This document shows positions 50,385 through 59,598 of a stretch of DNA of 64,000 nucleotides, piece by piece; position 1 is the first letter of the stretch; every line of letters begins with the position of its first letter. The DNA is from Candidatus Pacearchaeota archaeon (GTDB lineage: Archaea > Nanoarchaeota > Nanoarchaeia > Pacearchaeales > GW2011-AR1). The position numbers and the translations under genes were made by a program. The stretch covers positions 372,001 through 436,000 of the forward strand of contig JALOBX010000001.1 of NCBI GenBank assembly GCA_023228065.1. Direction: 5' to 3'. The notes beneath the pieces were generated by a model. That model was not told the origin of the DNA. It did not search any database and was given only the letters and a program-made list of their open reading frames with translations.

Positions 50385-51962
50385 ATGAAAAAAGGGGTTA
50401 GTAAATTAGTATTTGGATTAATTTTATTTATATTTTTATGCTCAAATGTTTTTGCTGTTGGTACTTTCTTAACTTCTACATGTGAAATTGTTCCAAGAAC
50501 CAGTTGTGGTGATGATGTAAAAGAATATATTGTTATGGGACTTTCTGATTTGACAGATGCGCATGGAGAACTTGCAAGCCAGAATAATTATGATTATGTT
50601 TTATGTTGTGGACTTCCAGGAAGTGCGACTTGTAATGAAGACAATAAAATAATTGGACTTTCTTCTTCTACAAATGCACATGCAGAAATCCTAAATAATT
50701 ATCCTGATTCTAGCGATGTTTGTTTTGGGGATTTTGTATGCAGGAAATTATCTTCTGGAACTACTTGTGGTACAGATGAGTTTGGTATTTTATCATTAAG
50801 TGCAGACACAAATGCTCACATTGGAAAATTTAATGATTTCTCAACAAAGATATGCTGTGGTAGTCAAACATTCACAGCACAAACTTGTGAACTGGTATCA
50901 GCAACATGGACAGGAACAGCAATTCAAGATAATAAAGTCGTTGCAGGTTCAAAAGTTTATCTTCAAGTTATAGGAAGCGGACCAGAATGTAATGGACAGA
51001 CAATTTTATTTGAAGTTAAAAAGAAAGTATTATTGGGAGATGATGTTTTAGCAGTATCACAACCAGTAGAGGTATCTTTTAATGGAGCAACAGCATTAGG
51101 AAGTTGGATTGCAGAAGGAGGAAATCATTATTTTACTGCTTTATTAGACGATTCAGATGCAGCTCCTGCAGAAAGTAATATTTTAGATGTCAGCAATTTA
51201 CCAAATGATTATTGTGATTCAATTTTAACTTGTGAAGATTATACTAGTGAAGAAGAATGCAATACAAACAGCCCATGCAATACAGATCTTGTTGCTCAAG
51301 GCGGAGGAGCAGAAGGGCTTGTAGACTGCAATGATGAATCTTTCTTTTGCGGATGTTCATGGAATATTGATGAAGGAAATTGCAAGTTTAGCTGGAGTGA
51401 GATAACAGGAGAATCATGCGGAAGTCCAGACACAGGTGGATGCAATTACGGATGTACTTTATGCAGTAATGCAGAAACAGGAGATTATTGTAGTGTAGGA
51501 AGCTGTCCTGAAGGAGAAAATCCAGTATCTAATGAAGATGGAATTTGTGAGTTTGGAGAAGGATGTACTTCTGTTGATTGTTTAAACGGAGACACTGATA
51601 GTTGTAATCAAGGATTATTTTGCTCATTGCAAAAATGTTTTTCATTTGATGAAACTTTAGAACCAGCTGCAGACCTAGGAGAATGTATAATTACCCAGAC
51701 AATAACAAAGGGATGTGATACAGAGCCTGTTGGATTTAAAACAATAAAAGCAACTGGAACATGGACTGGACTTCCTGGTTCAGGACAAGTTCAATGTGAG
51801 TCTTACCAGCAAGAACCAATAACTGTTCCATGTCCTGCACAGGTGCAATTGCCTTTCTTTGATTATTTTGAAATGATAATTGCAGTAGCAACTATCTTGC
51901 TAATTTATGTTTCATTAGTAGTCAGAAGAAGATTTCTTAAGTTAAGAAAAAAACATAAATAA
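50385..51962 (+). CDS. large Cys-rich surface protein
   Basis: A 525-aa exported protein: signal peptide ending NVFAV, repeated modules with the pattern CG-x-GLS/GLS-x2-T-x-AH (LSDLTDAHGEL, LSSSTNAHAEI, LSADTNAHIGKF), then a Cys-rich region with about 30 cysteines and a C-terminal membrane helix with a basic tail (VVRRRFLKLRKKHK). The three or more AH modules suggest a repeated extracellular domain. It is probably wall- or S-layer-linked. A TATA-like ATATTTATAAAAC lies about 25-30 bp upstream of the start. Confidence 0.65.
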   Translation: MKKGVSKLVFGLILFIFLCSNVFAVGTFLTSTCEIVPRTSCGDDVKEYIVMGLSDLTDAHGELASQNNYDYVLCCGLPGSATCNEDNKIIGLSSSTNAHAEILNNYPDSSDVCFGDFVCRKLSSGTTCGTDEFGILSLSADTNAHIGKFNDFSTKICCGSQTFTAQTCELVSATWTGTAIQDNKVVAGSKVYLQVIGSGPECNGQTILFEVKKKVLLGDDVLAVSQPVEVSFNGATALGSWIAEGGNHYFTALLDDSDAAPAESNILDVSNLPNDYCDSILTCEDYTSEEECNTNSPCNTDLVAQGGGAEGLVDCNDESFFCGCSWNIDEGNCKFSWSEITGESCGSPDTGGCNYGCTLCSNAETGDYCSVGSCPEGENPVSNEDGICEFGEGCTSVDCLNGDTDSCNQGLFCSLQKCFSFDETLEPAADLGECIITQTITKGCDTEPVGFKTIKATGTWTGLPGSGQVQCESYQQEPITVPCPAQVQLPFFDYFEMIIAVATILLIYVSLVVRRRFLKLRKKHK

Positions 51963-52016
51963 GAATATATTCGACAAATGTTTATAAATACTTTTTAATT
52001 TAAATTATTGATAAAA

Positions 52017-54680
52017 ATGAGGGGAGCAATAATTAAGTTTTTAGCAATTTCAGCGTTAATATTATTTTTTATTAATTTTATTTCTGCAGGAATTTTAGTG
52101 GGAAATCATTCAATAGAAAAATCTTATGCTCCTGGAAGCACAATAAGAGGCTGGTTAGAAATAACATTAGATAAAGAATCAACAGATTCAATTTTGGGAA
52201 GTTCTTTTGGTGGTAGCATAAGTCTTATTGATTTATTAAACAAGACTTCAAATTTAGCATTTATAAAAACCTGCATTCCCTTGTCCTGTACATTTGGTTA
52301 TTCTGCAAATAATGAAGAAGATTCTAAAATTCTTAGTTTAGAAAAAGAAGAAGTATTAATTGGATTCAATCTCACCTCTTCAAAAAAATATCTTGTCGGA
52401 GATATAACTGATTTTTATTTTAATGTTTCAAGCAATAATGTAGATGGTGTGGAATTTCCATTAGCAATAGATGTTTTGGATGACGGGCAATATGAATGGA
52501 ATGCTTATACTGCTTCAGAAGAATTTTCTTCAGATTATAATTCAGGCTGTTTTGCGGGGGTAGGCACTACTTCAAAACCAATATCTTATGAAACACAATT
52601 TTGTGAAAAAATAAGTCTTACAAGAGCCCCAAAAGTAGAACTTGGAGCTTATGTAAAGGGTAGCGGGACATCACATTTTTCAATGAGTATAAAAGAAGTT
52701 GGAAGTAGCAGCCAAAAAGGATGTGATGCACTTGCCAGCGGAGAGGGAATACAAAAAATATCATGCGAAGTTCCAGAATTTTCAGTTGATGAAGACAAAG
52801 ATTATTTTGTATGTATAAAAACGCCAAGTGCAGGCTACAATGACAAATATACTATTGAAATGGAAGAAGATTCAAATAATTGCGGTTTTATCGATGATTT
52901 TGACGGAACATATGACAGAGACTATGAAATTTTTGCAAGACAAAGAAAATTTGCGAATATAAAAGAATTTATTTTTAATGATGCTGAACTTGTGAAAGCA
53001 AAAAGTCCTGTAACAAATGTAAAAGAATATGTAAAAGAATATGTTTCCGAGAAGTATAATAATAATTGTTCAAAAGGCTGTATTATTCCTATGAGAATTT
53101 TTTCAGGAGTTACACAAGAAGTTACCATTGATTATTCTACTGGAGAAGGAAGATATGTCAGATATATTTCTGATGGGACAAAATTTATTACAGATATTTA
53201 TGATTTAGCAAAGACCTCTGCTCAAATCAGTTCTGCATCACAAAAATTATATTTAGATGACGCAGGATTTAGTATTCCTGCAGAATCAGGGAATTATTCT
53301 CTTTTGATAAAATTAAATGATGAAGAATTGTTTTCTGAAGAAGTGATTATAAAAGAAATTGCAACAATCCAGTCCTTAAGTCCAATGAAGACTGCAGTAG
53401 GATATCCTACAAAATTCCGTGCTAGAACTGATGCTTCTGTAAATATCACACAATATACCTGGGAATTTGGTGATGGGAACATAGAAACAACAAATGTGAA
53501 TATTGTAAATTATACTTACAATTCAGTAGGAGATTACATGTTAAAAATCAGTGTTGTAGATGCAAATGGCGGGGCTTCAAATAAAACATTTAACATTACT
53601 GTAGGTCCAGCATCTGCTATTGTTCCAACAATAATAACAGGAGTAGAGTTAAGCATAAATAATATCAAAGAAAAGACTGCATTATTCTCTGAATTAGAAA
53701 GAAATAGTGTTCACAGAGCATTAGATTTAGAAACAATTGAAAGCACAATTACAAGATTAAAAGACACTGCTGCAAGAGCAACTTCTGAAACAGAATTTCA
53801 AACAATCCTTGGAGAATTATTGGGAATAAGCCTTCCAAAAACAATTTCTAAAACTGCTTCAGGAGATAAAATTTTATTTTATCCTATATCAGAAAATATT
53901 AATTTAGAGGTGTTAAAAAAGATAGGTGCAGGAGATTATACTGGAAAAGAAGAGGATTATAAAACTGCAATATTTGCCTGGAATGAAGCAAACATAAATA
54001 CTATTTTAACTTACAGTGAAATATCTGCAATTTATGAGAGCGATGAAGTTCCCTTCCTGAAGATTTTTGATGTTAATGTAGATAATACTGGAGAAGAAGC
54101 ATATATTTTTATAAAAGAGCTGAAAGATATTTCGTTTGAAGGTGTTAGTCCAAAAAAAGATTCTGGATATTATTATTTAAATCTTGGAGCAAATAAAAAT
54201 ACTGCGTTTTCTACAACAGATAATGTTAATTTTATCACCCTTCCAATGTTTATTTCCCCCAGCCTTACTAAGTTGACTATTTTAGAAATTTCTCCGACTA
54301 CTGACAAAGAAGGCGGAAAAGCAGTGACTATCACAATCCTGATAATATTAGTTTTTGTTATTGCTATAATTGTTTGGACTATTCTTCAGATTTGGTACAA
54401 AAGAAAATATGAAAACTTTTTGTTCAAGGACAGAAATCATCTATATAACATGGTGAATTATATTGGAACTGAAAAAGACAAAGGAACAAATGAAAAAGAT
54501 ATTAGTGTTAATCTGAAAAAAACAGGATGGACATCAGAGCAAGTTAGTTATGCACTTAAGAAATATGCTGGAAGAAATACAGGAATGCTTCAAATACTTC
54601 CTGTAGATAAAATATTTGATAAAATGTTTGGGGTAAATAGGAAGATAAAAGCTCCCCCTGCTCCAAAAAAGGTGCAATAA
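52017..54680 (+). CDS. membrane-anchored surface protein with PKD domain
   Basis: An 887-aa exported protein. A signal segment is followed by beta-rich domains, a PKD-like module (YTWEFGDGNIETTN...VGDYMLKISVVD, about residues 480-520) and a helical region. A membrane helix (KAVTITILIILVFVIAIIVW, about 765-785) leads to a cytoplasmic tail with TGWTSEQVSYALKKYAG, a short helical module like those on archaeal membrane proteins. The start at 52017 gives the standard signal. It could be a receptor or adhesin, paired with the protein just upstream. Confidence 0.7.
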   Translation: MRGAIIKFLAISALILFFINFISAGILVGNHSIEKSYAPGSTIRGWLEITLDKESTDSILGSSFGGSISLIDLLNKTSNLAFIKTCIPLSCTFGYSANNEEDSKILSLEKEEVLIGFNLTSSKKYLVGDITDFYFNVSSNNVDGVEFPLAIDVLDDGQYEWNAYTASEEFSSDYNSGCFAGVGTTSKPISYETQFCEKISLTRAPKVELGAYVKGSGTSHFSMSIKEVGSSSQKGCDALASGEGIQKISCEVPEFSVDEDKDYFVCIKTPSAGYNDKYTIEMEEDSNNCGFIDDFDGTYDRDYEIFARQRKFANIKEFIFNDAELVKAKSPVTNVKEYVKEYVSEKYNNNCSKGCIIPMRIFSGVTQEVTIDYSTGEGRYVRYISDGTKFITDIYDLAKTSAQISSASQKLYLDDAGFSIPAESGNYSLLIKLNDEELFSEEVIIKEIATIQSLSPMKTAVGYPTKFRARTDASVNITQYTWEFGDGNIETTNVNIVNYTYNSVGDYMLKISVVDANGGASNKTFNITVGPASAIVPTIITGVELSINNIKEKTALFSELERNSVHRALDLETIESTITRLKDTAARATSETEFQTILGELLGISLPKTISKTASGDKILFYPISENINLEVLKKIGAGDYTGKEEDYKTAIFAWNEANINTILTYSEISAIYESDEVPFLKIFDVNVDNTGEEAYIFIKELKDISFEGVSPKKDSGYYYLNLGANKNTAFSTTDNVNFITLPMFISPSLTKLTILEISPTTDKEGGKAVTITILIILVFVIAIIVWTILQIWYKRKYENFLFKDRNHLYNMVNYIGTEKDKGTNEKDISVNLKKTGWTSEQVSYALKKYAGRNTGMLQILPVDKIFDKMFGVNRKIKAPPAPKKVQ

Positions 54681-54732
54681 TTATCATTTTATTACTGAAA
54701 TATTTATAAACTAATTCGGCGAAATTATATTT

Positions 54733-54804
54733 ATGAAAAATAAAACATTTTTCAATGTCCTCGGACAAAGTCCTGTGGATACAAAAGGGGGAAGTTTTGC
54801 ATAA
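54733..54804 (+). promoter_or_regulatory. leader ORF with TAATG coupling and SD-like G run
   Basis: A 23-codon ORF of the same pattern as the one at 37552 (start MKN, NVL in the middle, DTK-x-G-x-FA at the end), ending in TAATG at the GTPase start. The RNA has a GGAC-AAA-GTCC hairpin and a GGGGGA run as ribosome site, and TCCTC earlier as its complement. A TATA-like TTTATAAA at 54703 puts the expected transcript start at or near the leader ATG. Confidence 0.5.
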
Positions 54805-55445
54805 TGGCGATAAAAATTTTTAAAAATTTCTTCAAAAGAATTTTTGGAACTTTATTTAAGAATAAAAAAGAAATGAAACTTGGTTTTTATGGCCCCCCAA
54901 ATGCAGGGAAAACCAGTCTTGCAAACAGAATATGCAAAGATTTTACTGGAGAGGAAATTGGAACAGTAAGCAAGGTTCCGCATGAAACAAGGAAAGTTCA
55001 GTTCAAGGAAAAAGTTGAAATAAGCTACAAAGGAAAGAAAATGACTTTCAAGATGATTGATACTCCGGGAATTGCTACAAAGATTGATTATGAAGATTTT
55101 CTAAAATTTAAAGTGTCTAAAAAAGATGCTAAGCAGAGAGCAAAAGAAGCAACGCAGGGAGTTATTGAAAGCATCAAATGGCTTGATGACATGGATATTG
55201 TTGTTGTTGTCTTGGATGCTACTGAGAATCCTTATAATCAAGTTAATATTACAATAATAGGAAATCTTGTTGCAAGAAAAATTCCTGTTTTAATTGTAGC
55301 AAATAAAGTTGACTTGAAAAAGGCAGACATAAAGAAAATTGAATCAGCATTTCCAGAATATGATGTAGTTGGGATTAGTGCTAAGTTTGGAGACAATCTT
55401 GAAGAGTTTTATGAATCAATTTTCAAGCTGTCAAAAAAGGTTTAA
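54804..55445 (+). CDS. Era/OapA-like GTPase
   Basis: A 213-aa Ras-like GTPase. G1 is GPPNAGKTS (about residues 28-36), G3 is IDTPGIA, G4 is VANKVDLKK and G5 is VGISAKFG. The rest of the fold is of the Era-like type found in archaea together with DUF2073 and a Zn-ribbon protein, here the next two genes. The trio is reported beside a replication origin in Haloferax volcanii (oapA-C); no Orc1/Cdc6 gene is visible here. The gene is coupled to a leader ORF. Confidence 0.88.
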   Translation: MAIKIFKNFFKRIFGTLFKNKKEMKLGFYGPPNAGKTSLANRICKDFTGEEIGTVSKVPHETRKVQFKEKVEISYKGKKMTFKMIDTPGIATKIDYEDFLKFKVSKKDAKQRAKEATQGVIESIKWLDDMDIVVVVLDATENPYNQVNITIIGNLVARKIPVLIVANKVDLKKADIKKIESAFPEYDVVGISAKFGDNLEEFYESIFKLSKKV

Positions 55446-55469
55446 AAAGAATATTTGGTTTTAATTAAA

Positions 55470-55889
55470 ATGTCAGACAAAAAAAAGGGGATGGGGAAGA
55501 AATTAGGGAATATCAAAGGATTCTCAATTCAATTTCTGCCTTATTCTGAAATTAAAGGATTAAACAGCGACGACAGAATAAGAAAAGTATTAAATATAAT
55601 TTTAGGGAATAATATATTAATTGTACAGGGGAGATTGAGTTCAAGCGAAGAAGCAAGACTAATAGGAGATACTATGGCTATGATAGGACACATAAAAGAT
55701 TTCAAGGGTATAGAACTTGCAGTAATTTCGGGTAATGGAAATGAAAGTATATGGGGTAAAATGACAAAGGGAATAGCAAATGTTCTTGCAGGAGGAGATT
55801 TTAGTTCAATAACAATTATAGGTCCTGCAACAATAGTCAAAGAAATAAAAAGAAATCCAAAGAAGATTGAATTGATGTTAAATAGATAA
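55470..55889 (+). CDS. DUF2073 family protein
   Basis: A 139-aa protein matching DUF2073: GFSIQFLPYSEI, RIRKVLNIIL, NNILIVQGRLSSSEEARLI and an Ile/Gly-rich core with GPATIVKEIKRNP at the end. DUF2073 proteins occur next to an Era-like GTPase and a zinc-ribbon protein in many archaea. The start at 55470 avoids a longer frame that begins in the promoter. Function unknown. Confidence 0.82.
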   Translation: MSDKKKGMGKKLGNIKGFSIQFLPYSEIKGLNSDDRIRKVLNIILGNNILIVQGRLSSSEEARLIGDTMAMIGHIKDFKGIELAVISGNGNESIWGKMTKGIANVLAGGDFSSITIIGPATIVKEIKRNPKKIELMLNR

Positions 55890-55961
55890 AATTTATTAAT
55901 CCGTGATTTTTTTATTAATTAATGGTTCCTGTTTTTAAATTAAAGAGAAATAATATATAAG

Positions 55962-56369
55962 ATGCCACATCAATGCGTACATTGCGGAGAATTATACCCT
56001 GCTGGAAGCAAGGAACTACTTGAAGGGTGCAAAAAATGCGGAAGCCATTTCTTTTTCTACATAAAAGATGAGCAATTTAACAAGATAAAAGAAAACCCTA
56101 TTGAGATTCCTATGGAAGACAAGAAGCAGGTAGAAAAAGAGATAAGAGAGATGGCGGGCATTATTGAAGAGACTACTCCTGTTATATTAGATATTGAATC
56201 TGTGAGAGTTACAGGAGCAGGAAAGTTTGAAATTGATTTAGTGAATGTTTTCAATAAAAAACGTCCATTAATCTACAAAATAGAAGAAGGAAAATATATC
56301 ATTGATTTGGCTTCAACTCTTCAGCAGAACATGAAAGATTTAAAAGAAATACAGAACCCAGATAAATAA
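55962..56369 (+). CDS. Zn-ribbon protein of the GTPase-DUF2073 trio
   Basis: A 135-aa protein with a zinc ribbon at the N-terminus (HQCVHCGELY...GCKKCGSHF, residues about 4-28) and a C-terminal hydrophilic part with a beta-rich core (RVTGAGKFEIDLVNVFNKKRP). Third member of the conserved archaeal trio with the GTPase and DUF2073. It probably binds nucleic acid or a ribosome component; the role is not established. Confidence 0.82.
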   Translation: MPHQCVHCGELYPAGSKELLEGCKKCGSHFFFYIKDEQFNKIKENPIEIPMEDKKQVEKEIREMAGIIEETTPVILDIESVRVTGAGKFEIDLVNVFNKKRPLIYKIEEGKYIIDLASTLQQNMKDLKEIQNPDK

Positions 56370-56412
56370 TTTTTAGTTAAAATATAAAAAGCTATTTCTA
56401 CAATATAATATA

Positions 56413-57690
56413 ATGAAGAATATTAATTATATTTTAAAAGAAGTTCTTATTAAGATAAATCCTCCAGAAATAGAAATTAAATCTATTGAAAAATTTCTTA
56501 AGGGTTTTATAAACAATCTTAAGGGAAAATTAAAAACTATAAATGCAAGAGCAGAAGTTTTTGTCGGAGGAAGTTTCGCAAAAAATACGTTGATTAAAAA
56601 AGGATTATATGATATAGATGTTTTTGTCAGATTCGATGAAAAATATAAAGAAAAAGATATTTCAAAACTTCTTGAAAGAGCATTAAAAGGAACAAGGCAG
56701 AAATATTCTGTGATACATGGTTCTAGAGACTATTTTAAAATTGATGTCGATGATAATTTCTTTATTGAATTAATCCCAGTAATCAAAGTAAAGAATCCAA
56801 AAGAAGCAGGCAATATTACTGACTTATCTTATTTTCATGTTAATTACATAGAGAAAAAATTGAATAAAAATATGATTGATGATGTAAGACTTGCTAAAGC
56901 ATTTTGTCATGCAAACAAATGCTATGGAGCAGAGAGTTATATCAATGGTTTTTCAGGATATGCACTTGAACTGCTGATAATTTATTATAAGAATTTTTTG
57001 AATTTTTTAAGAGCAATGACAAGAGTGGAAGACAGAGAGATAATTGATATAGAAAAGTTATACAAGAATAAACAGGAATTAATAATGAATATGAATAGCG
57101 CTAAGATGAGTTCTCCGATAATTCTAATAGATCCAACTTACAAAGAAAGAAATGCTCTTGCAGCACTTTCAAAAGAAACATTTGAAGAATTTAAAAAAGC
57201 CTGTTCAAATTTTTTAAAAAATCCAAAAGAAGAATCATTTCAAATTAAGAGAGCAGATTTGGAAAAAATAAAAGAAAATGCAAATAAAAAGAAAGAAGAA
57301 TTTGTTTTATTAAACTTGGAGACAAATAAGCAGGAAGGAGATATTGCTGGAAGCAAGCTTGTAAAGTTCTATAAACATCTTGGAGAAGAACTGGAAAAAT
57401 TTTATAAGATTATCAACAAGGGATTTGAATATGATGGAGAAAAAAATGCAGAAGCATTTTTTGTTGTTAAGAGCAAAGGAGAAATAATATTTAATGGTCC
57501 GAGTATAAAAGACAAGAAAAATATGCGGAGATTTAAAAAAAGGCATAAGAAAACTTTAATAAAAAATGGAAAAATATTTGCAAAAGAAAAAGCAAGTAAA
57601 AATATTAAGGAATTTATAACAGACTGGATGTCAGCAAATTATCAGAAGACAGTAGAAATGAGCATCAGCGAGATAAAAATTGAAAATTAA
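56413..57690 (+). CDS. cca: archaeal CCA-adding tRNA nucleotidyltransferase
   Basis: A 425-aa class I CCA-adding enzyme that completes tRNA 3' ends with CCA without a template. The N-terminal domain has VGGSFAKNTLIKKGLYDIDVFV (about residues 54-75) with GGS and DID catalytic residues; the tail and body parts LIPVIKV, YHVN-type and MSSPIILIDP follow. The C-terminal region matches the archaeal enzyme. Both tRNAs in this window lack an encoded CCA, so this enzyme is needed. It converges with the barrel protein by 4 nt. Confidence 0.95.
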   Translation: MKNINYILKEVLIKINPPEIEIKSIEKFLKGFINNLKGKLKTINARAEVFVGGSFAKNTLIKKGLYDIDVFVRFDEKYKEKDISKLLERALKGTRQKYSVIHGSRDYFKIDVDDNFFIELIPVIKVKNPKEAGNITDLSYFHVNYIEKKLNKNMIDDVRLAKAFCHANKCYGAESYINGFSGYALELLIIYYKNFLNFLRAMTRVEDREIIDIEKLYKNKQELIMNMNSAKMSSPIILIDPTYKERNALAALSKETFEEFKKACSNFLKNPKEESFQIKRADLEKIKENANKKKEEFVLLNLETNKQEGDIAGSKLVKFYKHLGEELEKFYKIINKGFEYDGEKNAEAFFVVKSKGEIIFNGPSIKDKKNMRRFKKRHKKTLIKNGKIFAKEKASKNIKEFITDWMSANYQKTVEMSISEIKIEN

Positions 57691-59597
57691 AATTTTAAAA
57701 ATCCTTCTAGAGATAAAGAAGGTTCATGAGTTAATTCTCCATCATAATTTTTTGAATCCATTCTGTAATTTACATTGAATCCTATGGGATTTATATAAAA
57801 AGAGCCACCAACATAAAATCCGGCTCTATCAGGAGCAAAATCATAACTTGATTTTGATAAATAAAAACCAGCATTAAGTCCTGTATGTTTGGATTTAAAT
57901 TTTGTATCTAAATAAAATCCATCTTCCCATAGTTTTCTTACATAATAAGGTTCAAATGAAAAAGATATTTCTTTTGGGAATTTAGCATTAAAATTAATCC
58001 CTGCTCTCAGTTCATCAAACATTAATTTATCTGCGGGGATATCTATATTTTCTGGCAAAAGAGAAGCCTGAAGGTTCAGATAAGGGGTTATCATCATATT
58101 CTTTACAGGAATTTTATAAGAAATTCCTCCACTCATCAAGAAAAGATTACCAAAAAGAGTATCATTAGGAGTATTAAAAACATTTGCAGAAAGTCTTGAA
58201 GAAGCATTGAATCCCTTTTTATTGTCTGTGGATACAAATAAATCTGCAATAAAAGCATTTGCATTATTATGAATGTTATCAAATCCCCCATCTCCAGCTA
58301 TATCTCCATGAGCAAAACTAAGTGTTGAATCAAGTAAAATAATCTTTGGAAATATAAACCTAGCACGATAACCTGTGTGAAATAAAAGCATTTTGCTTGA
58401 AGGAGAAGAAAGCTCTCCAACTTTTCCAAAAATTCCAAAAGCATTAATTCCAGCTGAATTTATATAATCCCCATTGTTTTCTGATTCTGGAGAAACAGCG
58501 CTTTTTTTGTTGAGAGATAAGGTAACTGAATTCATTTTAACTGACTGTAGTTTTTTATCTTTTATATTAAATACAAAATCCATATCAGAGGGATTATTTT
58601 CTCCAACAAGATAATTGGTTACTTTCTTCAAAGAAGGATCATATTCGACAAAATCAAGAAAATGATTACCATCTTTTGTTGTAAGAGCGTATTTCAACTC
58701 ATTATTTTCATAAAAGAAATGTTGAAATGCAAATTGTCCGATACTTCTTTGGTAGGCTTCAAGAGTCTTTTCAATATTTTTTGTCCTTGTCATAAAAATA
58801 TTTCCCGAATTAATAACTGCAGTTCCATTTTTTAATTTCGCAATATTATACATGTGAGCTATGCCCTCAGAACCTCTTGAAGATAGTGCAGCAGCCCGAA
58901 CTCCTCCCTTGTTTAAAGTTTTCTCGATAATAGTTCCTATCTGTCTGCATACAAAATTATCTTTTTTATTGTAATAATTTAAATAAAATTCATTGGAGAC
59001 TATTGCAGATAAAACAATTTTTTGATTTTCTGAAAGAGTTTTAAATATATCATTAAAATCATCAAAAGAAGTTATATTTCTTAAATCTCTTCCCTTAAGA
59101 GTATCCATAATGTCCAAAATTTGAGTTGTTTCCCCCCCATTAAGGGCTGGAGCATTTTCTGTTAAAAAGAGATTAAATATATCATAATTTTTCATATAAA
59201 GAACAACAGAGTTCTCATAATCAACAAGTGTTGGATTTATATCAATATCTCCTTTGATTCTTACTGTAGGAGGAATGATCTTAACTATTTTATTTTCTAA
59301 ACTTCTTTTCTTTTTGATTCCTTTTTTTGTTTCTGATTTTTCTTCTTTAGATTGTTCTACTTTTTCTAAATATTTTGGTTCAATAAGATTAGTTAATTCT
59401 TTTTCAGGAATAAATTTTTGATTTTCTAAATTGTGAGAACTATAATTTGAAGTTTCTTTTTTGTTTAAATTATATTCTATGTAATCTGAATTTTTTGTCG
59501 GGAAATTATATTTTTTTGATTCACTTAAATTCGTTTTTCCATTTAAAAGAAGAGTACAAATTGCGCTTCCCAAAAGAAAATTCTTGAGGGTTGTCAT
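57687..59597 (-). CDS. secreted transglutaminase-like protein with beta-barrel-like C-terminus
   Basis: A 636-aa exported protein. A signal peptide is followed by a Lys/Glu-rich linker (about residues 60-110) and a transglutaminase-like domain with a Cys-His-Asn order: FVCRQIG (Cys217), IAHMYN (His248), AVINSGN (Asn263). From about residue 340 to the end, short alternating hydrophobic strands with Asn/Gly turns run to a terminal Phe (LSLEGFLKF), as in outer-membrane barrels. Such a barrel is unexpected in a DPANN archaeon. The gene is last in a TrmB-led operon. Confidence 0.6.
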   Translation of the reverse strand: MTTLKNFLLGSAICTLLLNGKTNLSESKKYNFPTKNSDYIEYNLNKKETSNYSSHNLENQKFIPEKELTNLIEPKYLEKVEQSKEEKSETKKGIKKKRSLENKIVKIIPPTVRIKGDIDINPTLVDYENSVVLYMKNYDIFNLFLTENAPALNGGETTQILDIMDTLKGRDLRNITSFDDFNDIFKTLSENQKIVLSAIVSNEFYLNYYNKKDNFVCRQIGTIIEKTLNKGGVRAAALSSRGSEGIAHMYNIAKLKNGTAVINSGNIFMTRTKNIEKTLEAYQRSIGQFAFQHFFYENNELKYALTTKDGNHFLDFVEYDPSLKKVTNYLVGENNPSDMDFVFNIKDKKLQSVKMNSVTLSLNKKSAVSPESENNGDYINSAGINAFGIFGKVGELSSPSSKMLLFHTGYRARFIFPKIILLDSTLSFAHGDIAGDGGFDNIHNNANAFIADLFVSTDNKKGFNASSRLSANVFNTPNDTLFGNLFLMSGGISYKIPVKNMMITPYLNLQASLLPENIDIPADKLMFDELRAGINFNAKFPKEISFSFEPYYVRKLWEDGFYLDTKFKSKHTGLNAGFYLSKSSYDFAPDRAGFYVGGSFYINPIGFNVNYRMDSKNYDGELTHEPSLSLEGFLKF

Positions 59598-59598
59598 T

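Noticed and set aside
54804..56369. Replication origin next to the GTPase/DUF2073/Zn-ribbon trio
   Set aside because: The trio is origin-associated in Haloferax, but no Orc1/Cdc6 gene, ORB-type repeats or long AT-rich gap is visible here.
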